Source: Diplonema papillatum
Taxonomy: Eukaryota; Euglenozoa; Diplonemea; Diplonemida; Diplonemidae
Assembly (NCBI GenBank): GCA_030068145.1
Contig: JAPJBO010000430.1
Coordinates: 121,933-185,932, forward strand
Length of the DNA stretch: 64,000 bases
Reading direction: 5' to 3'
In this document: piece after piece, positions 1-12,000 of the stretch
Position numbering within the stretch: position 1 is the first letter of the stretch
How the letters are laid out: each line of letters begins with the position of its first letter
The notes under the pieces: generated by a model
Seen by the model: the letters and a program-made list of their open reading frames with translations, nothing else
Told to the model about the DNA's origin: nothing
The model's database searches: none
Program-made: the position numbers and the translations under genes

Positions 1-1
1 G

Positions 2-3000
2 GTGGCCTCGAACTGCTACGAAAAGCCGTCGTCGGCCGACCCTCTGGCGGTCTTCTCCTTCACCCCGAAGCGGGATCCCGTCGGGTGGACGGCTCTGGAC
101 CTGAGCCCCCTCTCGTGGGGCACAGTCGTCTTCGACGACTCCGGCGAAAACTTCCTCAGCAGCGCCCCGCACACACGCCCGCGCACGGGGAGGACATCCT
201 CCCCCGGGGGAGACGGAAATCCCGCCCGGCCGTCGTACTACGACTACTGGGCGCCCAGCGGCGGCGACTACTTCCAGTGGCTCCCCGACGGGCTTTTTTC
301 GGAAAAATATTATGACACCACGGACCCTGGCGGCCGCGGGGTCCGTAGGGGGTCGTTTCCCTCGGTCGGCTGCTGGACCAGGGAGTACGACGACGTCCGG
401 GGGTCGGATTTGAAAAACTATTTTTTTAACTCCGAAATCAAAAATTCACGGGTTTCGGCGGATTCCGTGACCGAGCCGGTCCTCGGCGGGTTCGTCGAGG
501 AATCCGCGCCTTTTGCAGTCGGGTCGCGGGACTTGACGGGGGATCCGGCCTTGGAAGGGGCCCAGCACGATGCCGCGGGCGGGCAGGCCGCCGTGTTTTC
601 GACGGTTTTCGTGCCGGGTGCGGGGCAGGCAGGGTACATCTGCTACAGGAGGACGTGCGACGGGTACAGGCAGGGCGCTGACCAGCGAGTCCCGTTGTGC
701 AACAAACACGCGGGCATGCGAGTGCTGCCCTACCACGGCATGACACCCTACGGCACCGTGCGGGGAAGCCCGCCCAGCCATTGGCTGCACCTCCCCCCGG
801 ACGACATAACGGGATGGACGTACGCGTTGCACGTCTACCCGTCCGACGGGTACTCACTCGTACCGACGCTCCCGAACTTCAACGAGACCGGTGATTTCCA
901 CGACGAAAGCCTCGACCCGGTACCCGATGTGGAATGGTACATGAACGACACGACCGAAGGCACCTGGGGTCCCATCGTGTTCGAAAAGCGGCGCGTTTTT
1001 CCACCACCGAGCGCCGGCGTCCCTTGGGTGCCGGCTGGGAGTCCGTCGGATACACTGACCCTCGCGACCACCAGCTTGACGCCCGAACTGCCGTACGCCT
1101 GGGGGCCGTCGAGCAAAGCTGACAGCCGGCCGTGGAACTTCACGAAGCCCGCTGGCTTTTGGGAGCGGCCGTCCCCCCCGTCCACACGGAGCGTCACTGC
1201 GCAGACGACCGGGTCGGCCTTTCGCTTGGTTCCGTGGAACCTGCCGTGTGACTGGCCGGGGTTTGCTGCGTTTGACGACAGCAACAAAAAGCACGCCTTC
1301 TACCCATCCACCGCGTCTCCGTCAGGGCAGAAGACAGGAGAAGACAACCAGGGCCTCGACCTCCCTGTCTGCGCCGCCAGTTACGACGGCGGAGAAATTT
1401 CATGCCCGACGGAGCACGAGTTGGAGGAGAGCTACGGCACAAACGCCCCGCACCGATGCGTGGGGAAGAGCAGCGACGAAGCGGAAACAGAGTTGCTCGC
1501 TTTTTACTTCCTCGTCCCGGAGAGGGAGGCGGCGGGGTACCGCGTGTGCTACAGGCACCGCGGTTGGAATTGGAGGCAGATCTCTCCTGCCGGGACAGAC
1601 GGGCTGTACTCCACGCAGTCAGCGTGGGACCAACCGGACTGGAACCCGCTGAGCGAAGGGTTCCCTATATTTGTCCCGACCCCGTCTGTCCTTCCGTATC
1701 TCAAGCCGGTGTTCACCGAGCAACGGGCCGGGATGGAGGTGCTTTTCGTGGTCACCGACGCGCGCGAGACCCTGTCTGTCTCCGAGGATCAGGCAAGCGA
1801 CGTTTTCCGCCTGGTTCCCCTCCTGCCGTCCGAGCCGCAGCCGGGGCTGTATGGGCAATCTCTTCTGACCGGAACAGGAACCTCGCCGTTTTCGTGCGAC
1901 GCTGTCGTGGACGGCCGGGGCGATTGGCTTCCCTCTGACACCCGTCTTTCTGTTGTGTGCGAGCCGTCCGCCTTTCCCGTGTCCCCGTTCGCGGACGCAT
2001 CAGGATCCGCGTGCGCGCGGGCACCAGCTTTCCTCGCCATGTGCAAGGGGCCCTGCGCTGCCGACGATCCGCTTCTGCTCGCATTTCTCGGCAGCACGCC
2101 GCCGGCGTACCGGGGCGTGACCCCCGGTGCGCAACCCAAGGCATCTTCCCTCCTTTCTATGGCCGCCAGTGTGCGCCTGCCCGAGTGGCGCGACGACTCC
2201 GCCGAAAAGACATACCGCTTGTGCTACAAGAGAAACGCGTCACCAAACTGGACGGTCTTCAACGAAACCCTGCGTTTGCACCGTCCCCCATCGATTCAAG
2301 TTAGCTACCCAATTCCAGGGCATCGACCCTTAGTTGGCGGGAAGCTGCAGCGGTTCAAGGTGTCCATTCACTTTCCGGACTCCGTACAAAGGCATTACTT
2401 GGCACCGTCTGTCACCAGTGCTGCATCGCCACTCGTATTTGTGGCAAAGCTGGTGCGTGTGGGGGAGGCCTATGGGGCGCGGCGCTTCACGCCGTTCTCG
2501 TCCCCTTATGACTGCGCCTCGAACCCGCACCCTTCGGCCGTGTCGCTGCGGGCCCGAGTCTTCAACGTCACGAAAACGCCTGCCTCGGGGAACGCCACAG
2601 TCTCCAGCCAACACATTCACTTTTATCTTCTCGTCCCCAACGACCGCGGACTATACCGGCTGTGTCTCCACGTGCCCACCTTGCAATACGCGGGGTCGGA
2701 CACGGCGTGGTGGTCCCCCGAGTATGCGGCAGGTAGCGGATACAGCTACGAGGTGGCGGACAATGGGGTGCGCTGGTTTGTCCGCAAAGGGCAGCAACCC
2801 GTGAACAACGGAGGGCAGGCGGTCCTCAATTTTGCGCGATGCGGCGTGCGGCGGGGGACTGGCTGTGATTACGACCGCGCGGAGGATGCATTTGACGTAT
2901 CGCCAACCGGGGATCGGGCGAAGGTCATCCGGATGAGCTCGATGTGTTTTGATCTGGAGGAGGAAGAGGACGATTCACATTCGATGACCGTCTCTGAGAT

Positions 3001-6000
3001 CGAGGCACTGAAGACTTTGAAACGGAGTCTTTGGGGTCAGTCATTACACAGGGGAAGAGAGACGGCAACGGCCGCTGGGCTGACCGACTTGGAGCCTGGT
3101 GACGGTTTAGTCGACACCGCGTGGGGAAGAGTCACCATGCCGGCTCAACCAGACAATCGAGCATCCGAATACAAAGTCTGCGTGAAGACGCACATCGCTG
3201 TCCACCGCGGGGGGGGCGACGTCTCGAAAATCGGGTTCGAGCATACCTGGATTGAGGTAGACCAGGCTGAAACCGTGGTACCAGAACAGAAGCTGCTTCG
3301 TAATAGCCAAGGCGATCCCTCCTTTATCACGGCGCCCGGCGTCGTGAAAGGATGGAACCTGGACACGCTGCTGACACCGAGGATCTCGCTGTTCTCCTAC
3401 ACCTCGGGCGGGAGCGCAACAACCGCAGCTGGCGGGAGAAATTTCACGTTGCCTCTGCAGGTGACGGCGCTAGCCGGCGCCGCCACGCATTACGTCAGCA
3501 ACCCGAGTTGGGCTTCAACGATCGCTGCAGACCCTGTAGCCCCGACGGCGGCGACCGGATTCTACTTCACGTCGGTTGCGGATACCGTCCCTGCTTCGAT
3601 GACCTCGGGAACTTTCAAACTCGTCCTGCAACGCGCACCTTCGGTGAGCGATCCCCTGGGACCGGCGGGGATTGACGTCTCCACGTGGCGCAACCGCAAC
3701 GTAAATTGTGAGGATCCAGCGGTCGATGGCGCCTCCAACACCGTTGCCTGCGTGAGCGGTCATCTGTCGAACGGGTCCCTCGGCACCGTGTCGGCTCCTG
3801 CGTGTTGCGGGTTGTTTCGGTCTAACGCAAGTACAGGAGACGCGGCAAAGCTTTTCGCCACTTTTCACATCCCGGTAAGAGCGGGGTTGTACACGGTTTG
3901 TTTCAAACCGGCTGACGACAACGAAGAGCAACCTTGGAGTTGGGTCGCAGAAGGCGGCGGAGACGTGTTGGAAAGCGAGGACGCCGCGGTCCTAGAGGAG
4001 AAGGGTTATACGAAGTTCGTGCTGGCGGCGCAACCGGCGTTTCTGGAGGCGGAGGTTGCGCAGAACGGCGCCAACGTCTCGGTAGTGGACCTGCGGGTGG
4101 TCGGCGGTGAAACGAGGGTCGGTTTGGCCTCTTGGTGCGCACCCCCGGATTATGAAAAGAGGGACTGGGGCGTCCCTTGCCTGACGCAGAACAGCGGCGG
4201 ATTCGTCGCGGATTTGCTCACGATCGTCAACGACACCGACGTTTGCCCTGTGCCTGCCTCGGCACCTTGGGGATCCCAACCGGGCCTCGGCGGCCCGTCA
4301 CCACCCAGCGAGTGGTTTGTCCTCCGACGGATCGGCAATGCCACGGTGGCTATCGGTTCCGCGTCCTCCTGGTCTGGCATGGACTTCATACTGCCTCCTC
4401 CGCAGCAGTCGCCAACGCACCGGTACAAGATCTGCGTCTACAAAGCCGGGGAAGCCGACGCGCAGCATTACGAGATACCGGAGAGCGTAACCAGGAAGGG
4501 AGTCGTGTACCAAGTCCCGATGCGCTTCGGTTCTTTCGGCCACTGGGTTGACGCGGGCGCTGTGGAGACGAAGTTGACCGTTTCCGCCTGGCTGCCGGGG
4601 AGTGCCTACTACAACCGGTCGGTCCAATTTATGGAGGTCACCGATGCTGGTTTACGACAATACGACCCCGCCTTTGTGCCGGATCCCTTGGTCAATTTCA
4701 CGTCCCTCCCGTCCGTCGGCATGCTGTCGCGCACTCCTGTCGTGCGTTCGGGTGCAATCGTGCAGTTTGTAGTCACGCGGGAACCCGCCATCAACGACGA
4801 TTCGGCATATGTGGAGGTGCAGCGCTGCCTCGGCACCTCTCATTACAGCACGACCGCGTTGAAGTGCGACACACCTAGTGCGTGGATCGGGCCAACCATC
4901 GACAAACGTCTAAGTCAGCTGCGGGGCTCGTTTTGGCTCGAGCCCACTGAAGCTTCAAACTGTGCAGGCGAAACTGCGGAGAAGTACGACTGGGCGCCTT
5001 CGGGGCTCCGGCAGTACCTGAAGAGAGGCGTGGCGGTCTTCTCGCTTCGGTACGCGTCTTCTTGCCCTGCCGGCCCGTTCGGTTGCGGGGTTGTGTTCAC
5101 GGTCCATGACGGAAAAGGGGCCGTCGTTTCTTCCGCCGCGCAGTGGATCAACACGCGGACCACCTACCCAGATGCGCTATCCGTGAACGCAGGACCCCGA
5201 CTCGAGCCCAGAGCCGCTCCATTGGCCGAGACCTGCTCGCAAAGCAACCCCTCGTGCTCCGTCATCTCCTGTAGGCACGGCAGCCCCTGCACGCTTCAAT
5301 TTCAAGCCAGGCGGGCGGCCTCGCCGTTTTACTCTGCAACCGGGTCGTTTTCGTTGCAGTACTCAAGCTTCGACTACCCGGGCGAAAGCACGGAAGTGGT
5401 CCCGCCGTCGGTCCACCGCGCCCTCGGCGACAGCGTCTCCCCGGCGTTCGTCATCCGGGACTGGTCGGCGTGGGGGGTCGGCGGCGAGGTGACCGTGCGG
5501 TTCACCCCAACCATCGTCTCCGGCGACGCGGCCGCCGCGGTTTACCTCAACGCGAGCTTCGAGGCCGCCGGGGCGCCGGTCTGGACCCGCTTCGCGGTCG
5601 CCGTGGCGCGGGTGCTCCCGGAAGCGTTCCGGATCGCCGCGGTTGCGCCGCTCGACGCGGCGCTCGGGTTGCACCTCTACCGGAAACGGTCCCCGGCGCC
5701 CGCCGTCTACGGCAGGCGAGCGTCGGCCAGAGACTCGGAGTTCGGCTTGGAGTTCGAGTCGTTTGACGTGCTCGAAGGGGGGTTTCTCGAAGCGTTGACT
5801 CCGTACGAAGCCCGGCTCGAGGTGTACGGACCGAATGCAGAGTCCATGGACGAGCTGAGCGTGTGGCTGAGCGACTGGAGGATTACGGGGCGGGTAGTCG
5901 AGTCGGCGAAGTGTTCGGTTTTGCTGGTCCCGAGTGACGCGACGGAGTCGTACTTCACCGAACAGGATGACACAGCGGAGGCGAACAGGGACTTCGCCTT

Positions 6001-9000
6001 GCTCCGGGGCAGACGGGGGATGGAGTTCACTTTGCGGTTTCGCGTGTTCGTCCGCGACGCGGTGTGCTCCCGCTTCGCGACGCCGCAGGCGGACCAGGGG
6101 CGACCGTTCGCCTTCGGGTGCACCGTGCTGTTCACGTTTCTCCACGAGTCGCCGCCGTCGTACCTCCTGCACGCCGCCGTCCGCACCCCGGTCCGCGTTC
6201 CCGCCAGCACCGTGAGGGTCGTCCCCGCCCGGCCGGCTCCAGCCCTCATCGCGCACGGCATTCTCATCTCGGCCCTCCCGGGCACGTTCCTCATCGGCTC
6301 TGACGGCACCGAAACCTTCATCGCCGACGAGTTCCACCCCGGTGACGTCTTCGCCCTGCACCACCACCCGCCGGGTACGCCGACCAGCGTTGTCACCCTG
6401 GCGGCCTTCGTCCTCGACGCGAACGAGTCTTCCCTCGGCGCAGTTTCCCCGTGGGATGGACACATCCGATACGGCACCCGCGGGATATCAGTCCCGGGCG
6501 TGGGCCGGTCGTGGGGTGCGCAGTGGGTCATGCGCACGTCAGACCCGTGCATCCGGTGCAACGTGACGTTCCACACCGCCTGGGGCGCCGGCCCGCAGTC
6601 CGGCGACGAGGAGGAGCGGGGGCGGGCGGTGTCCGAGTTCTCGCTGTCGGGCGGCGCCCTCGAGCTGTCGTGCCCGTCGGTCACCGTGGAGTACCAATCC
6701 GGGCGCACTGCCAGCTTCTCCATCGCACCGGCCGCCGTGTTGCAGGGCACGCAGACGTCCGCGGGGTACGCCCGGTGGCAGGTGTCCTTCGACCTAACCA
6801 ACGACGTGTCCTACACAACCGGCGGGACCGCTGGCACGTACCGCCTGCGGCGGCACAACGACTCAACGCCGTCGCTGGTGACCATGCAGATGGCCCCGGA
6901 CACTTCCCGCGCGGTGTTCGATGGGTTGTTTTTCGAAGGTGAGACAGCACCCACCGCGGGCGTTCCGGAGGTGTTCGAAGTGGCGTTCCAAGCGTTCGGG
7001 TCGCTGTACGACGAAACCGTGGACGGCACCGTGATGCTCCCGGAGGTCCGACGGTATCAGTGTGTCGCGCAGGTGACAGTGTTGCTCGGCAGCGTCGACT
7101 CCACCCGTAGCATTGAATTGGTCGGCGCAACGAACGCAGACGCGCTGTGCGCATCGTCTTCGAACTGCAACCAGTGGCTGGCTTCCGCAGACCAGCTCAC
7201 CCAGGGCGTCTCGTTTGCCTTCCGGTTCACCACCGCGGCGGCGGACGACGCCGCGGGGCTGGACACCTCGGTGAAAAACCTGACCGTGGTCCCCAAAGGC
7301 GGCCCGGGCACGACGCCCTTCGGTCTGCCGCCTTCGACTTGGGTGTACTCCGGGGTTTCGGGGACGTTGGCAACCGGTTCGCCGGTTGTGTTGGACTCGG
7401 CGTATAACAAAGCGCCGCTCGACGTGCGGACGGACCCAGTCACGAAGGAGGAGGTGACGTACACGTTTGGGTCGGTGTCCGTGGTGGTGCGCAGGGCCGT
7501 CGCGAATGCGGCGGACCGGGCGACCGTGCTGGGTGGGGAAGGGTCGATAGTCGTCGTCGGCAGCCAGCCGGTGACTGCCGTGCGGGACGCGGTGTTCGCC
7601 GTATGCGATTCGGCGTGGGCGAGCGGTGCTGAGGCGGTTGGTGTCGCGTGCTTCGACGTGCACCTGTGGGTTTCTCCGTCGGCACGCTCCGCGACAGCCA
7701 TCGCGCTGTGGGACCAGCCGCCCGGCGGCGCGAAGGTGAAGGGATCCTCCACCGCGTGCGAGAACCCCACCGTTTTGATGCTGACCGTCGCGGCGTTCTA
7801 CACCCTGCCCGCCGCGGGCGGCGGTGTCCGGTACTACTCGTACGCCGAGGCGGTCGAATACACCATCACCGTCCCCGGTGCCGGCCAGCTCCTCGCGTTC
7901 TCCTCCCCGGCGGAGGCGACCGGCGGCGCGGCGGCCGCGCTGTCGAAGGCGAGCGGGCAGGCGGGGCTCCTCGAAACCTTGCCGCAAGCGGCGCACCCAG
8001 CCGTCACGAACGACCTGCCGGATGTGCACACGACCTTCAGTTTCGTCGGGGTGCGGGCGGTAGGCGGGGCGGAGGGCGGGTACGCAGTGCGGGTGTCGGG
8101 CGCGTTCATCAACGCGGGAGGCGTCGCCCTGGGTGCGGTGGAGACGACGAATTCGTACTATTGGGTCGCAGACCCCGCGCGGGTGGCGCGCTGGGACGTG
8201 GCTCCGCGGGTCACGGTCGACGCGGCCTGCGAGGGGACCCGGATGCTGCAGTCGGCGCGCGAGGGGTACCGGACGTACTCGACCCGCCCTCCGGGGCACG
8301 GCTGGGCGTTCGCAGCGGACAACGGGGTGTCCGTCGGGGTTCCGTTCCCGCTGCAGGTGACCCTCTCGGACGCCGCGGGCGCCCGGGCGGCGGCGGGGGT
8401 CGACACGCTGGTGCGCGTGTCGAAGCTGCGGCTCGAAGGCGGGTGCAACGACGGTGGCGAGCTCCGCCTGCACAGCTTACTGCCCGTGCCCGGAAGCGCC
8501 GGCGCGGCGCTGCTGAAGGGCAACCTGGGCAGCTTCGTGGAGCACGACGCCGCGGGCGTGGTGCTCCCGCACAGCGCGGCCGTCGTGTGGCCGGTGTTCG
8601 CCGCCCCTTGCAGACTCTGCGCGCTCGCAGTCGACCTCTGCTACGCGAACCGATCCCTCGACGACTGCCTGCGGCCCCCGGCGCACTCATCCGGCGGGGG
8701 CGAAACCGGCCCGCTGCTGGCAGACAGAAGGAAGGTCACGAAGTCGTTCGAGGTGAAGCACCGGCCGCCGACGGCGGTGCACGTCTACGCGCAGCGCCTC
8801 CCCCGCGGGCTCCTCCCGGGCGGGGGCGGCGTGGCGAGGACGGGTGAGTCGTTTGCCGTGGAACTGGCGCCGGTGATCGAGTTCAACGGGGGTCCCGGCG
8901 AAGCCTGGGCGATGGAGCCGCCGCGCGACCAGCAGGGGCGGTACGCTCTGCGCGTATACGCCCGCGTCTCGTGGGTCCCGGGGGAGGCCCCGGTCGTGAA

Positions 9001-12000
9001 GTACGGCAGCGGGGGTCTCCTGGGCGCTGCCGCCGCGGCCGAGTTGGCGGCCGCCGCCGGCGGCGGCGGCTGCGCACCGACCACCCACGCTGGGTTCTGG
9101 CGCGCTCCGGGGGCGGGGGACCACGAGCAGCAGCTGCTGCCGCTTTCCGCGGCCGGCGGTGGGGATCCGGCGCAGGCGGCCGCGTTTCACTTCACGCGGC
9201 CGTGCAGCCTGTGTCGAGTCAGACTACGCTGGGCGGTGGCGGACGGGGGGGTAGTGGTGGCCCAGGGGTCGTTTGTCCTCCGTGAGTACGCGTACACCAC
9301 CACCACCAAGAGCGGGGGTTTCCCCGTGGTGGGAGCGCCCCTGGCGTTCGGGGTTGTCACATGCGGAGTCGGCGGCTGGGCGGTGTTCGGCCCACCGCCG
9401 GTCGCTGTGCACAGGCGGCAGCCCTTCTCCGTCACGCTGCGGCGCGCGGACGGCGAGTACCACGCCGCCACCGGCGGCGCGGCCGCGCTGCAGGACGCCG
9501 CGCGCGAGCGATTCCCCAACGAAACGGTCGCGGCGGTAGCGGCGACGATCACAGTCGAGCCCCGGCTGCTGCCAGGCGGCGGCAACGGCGACGGCGGCAC
9601 GCTCGAGAGGACTGCACACTTCGTGTCAGAAATCGCCGGTGCGGCGCCCGGGCTCGCGCAGTCCGTCACCCTCCGGCTGCGGTACACCGCCGCCTGCTAC
9701 GCGTGCACCGTGCAGTTCCTCGTCCGCGAAGAGTACGTCTTCCGCACGCCGGACGGCCGCAACCTCTCGATCACAACCGCCAGCCGCGCCGAGTGGACGA
9801 CGGCCGTGCTCACCGACGCCACGCGCGTGCACGTCCTCCCGTCGAACCCCGCCGTCTCCGACGGCGGTGCCCCCCCGCGCCTCTCGGCGGTGCCGTCGAG
9901 CCTCGCCGCAGGCGCGTCGTTCGTCGTCTCCGCCTTCGCCGGTGACGACGACGGGCACCGCGCGTTTTCAGCGGCGGGGCCCACGGCCCCCGCGCTGCGC
10001 CCGGCGTACCGCGGCCGCCCTGCGGGGCACGCGTCGAGGGTGCCGGCGGTGGCGGCGGTCGAGATCGGCGCGCGCGGAAGCGTGTGGGAGCTTGACCCGG
10101 GCGTGTTCGGGGGCGCCGGGCTGCGGCGGGTTGCGGCCGGCGGCGCCGCGGCGCTCGACGTGTTCGTCGGGGGGGGCAGGCACTGGCTCAACGGCATCCC
10201 CATGCCGGAGTTGGACCCGCCGCAACCGGGTTCCGACGCACCGGTTTGCCCCACCTTACGGGTGGGCCTGCTGTGCGTGTCTGTCAAACCCAAGCCCGGG
10301 ACAACCGCCGCCGCGGCACTCCCCCTGCTCGGATACCCCGTGGCACTGACCCTGAGTGGGGTTCCCCGCGGGGATCCGTCGTACTTCGCGGCGCCGCGGG
10401 TGACCCTCGCCGTCGACGTCACCGGCCCCGCGGAGGGCTACGCGCCGCTGACCGACAGCTGGCCGCACGGCCACGCCGCTGGCCACGCCCGCGTGAGGCT
10501 CTTCGCGATGGCGTATTCCCCTCAAAACGGCTCGTTTCCCGACGACCCGGCGGCCCCCGGCGTCTGGCGGCAGAGCGTTGCTGACGCGAAGGCGGGCATC
10601 GCGTTCCGCGTCGAGCGGTGCGCCGTGCGCACGTTCTACCCGGGAACGGACGTGGTCGCGTCGACGGTCGCCCTGATCGGAGCGGAAGAAGTCGCCTCGG
10701 TGCTGACGCAAGCGCAGCCGACCCAGCCGACGACGGGCAGGTACCCCACTGCACGCGGGCAAGCGGCGTGGACGTTCCGGCTCCGGTCCCTGCCCTCTCC
10801 ACGGGCTACTTTTCACCCGGCGATCGCGGCGCAGAACGTCACGTGCACCGCGGCGGTGGCCGTGCCGCGGGGCGCGTATCTCCTGGCCGCTTGGGACGGC
10901 GGGGCTGCCAGGCGGAGCGAGGGGTCGCTGGACTTCTACGCGTTCCTGGACGGCGCCGCCGGCACCGGACCTCTCCCCGCCTGGGCGGCGGCCGCCGTCG
11001 ACCCTGCTCCGACGGGCCAACCCTTGGACCTACCCTCTCCCCGCGGGCTCGGTCTTTCCGAGCAGCAGCTGGCGGAAATTCCGCGAAACCACCCGCGTTC
11101 TCGGGATCTGAAACTGGGCTTCGCCACCGAAGCCACTGGTGCAACCGCGGGCCATCCTTTGGACGTATCCGAACGGACGCAACCCACGGGTCATACTTTG
11201 GACGCATCCGAACGGACGCAACCCATGGGTCATTCTTTGTACGTATCCGAACGGACGCATCCCAGGGGTCATACTTTGGACTCATCCGAACAGTCGCAAT
11301 TTGCCGTTCAACGCGAGACGGCGAGCCATAGAGCGGCGGAAGCTGCGAGTGTCGGCGCCTGGGGGTCGACTGACACGGTGGCGGTGGTGTCGCGAAACGC
11401 AACGGTCGTGGTCGGGTACTCGACGCGGGGCCGGCGGGTGGAGGTGAGGGTCGACGGAGTCGCAGCAGCGGCGGAGACGCTGCGACTCGACGGGGCTGCG
11501 ATGGCACCGGCGGGGTGCTTCGTGTGCGAGGAGCGCGCGGGAAAAGAGTCGGCGAACGGCACCGCCGTCCTCCGGCTGTGCGCTGCGACCCCCGCCCCGG
11601 GCGGCCTGTCTGTGTGGGGCCGCTTCGCGGCGTCCGCCGCGGCGGCCTGCGTGCTCGCGGACGGCGCCGCCGCCGCCGTCGCCGGACCGTCGTTCTCGGT
11701 TGTGCTGCAGCACCCGGAACGCCTCGCGGTCGTCGTTCCGTACACGCGGCTCGTCGGGCGGACGGAAGACGGCAGCCCCGCGGCTGTCGCCGGCGGCGCG
11801 GGGGAGAGTGTGCCAGCCGGCAACGGTTCGAGTGCATTCAGGGTGCACGGCACAGAGGTCGAACTGGCGATCGTCGACGGGAATGGGACGCCGGTGGTCT
11901 CCGACAGCGTGTCCATCGTGCGGTTGCGTGGCTCCCGCGGTGGTGGGTCCGACCACGGCTGGACGCCACCGGCGCAGCGTGTGACGCGGGGAGTCGCCCA

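Noticed and set aside
6863-8473. 536-codon minus-strand frame inside the giant exon, and other long antisense frames there
   Set aside because: Shadow of very high GC content; Arg/Pro-rich, no domain signal, while the plus strand has coherent domains.
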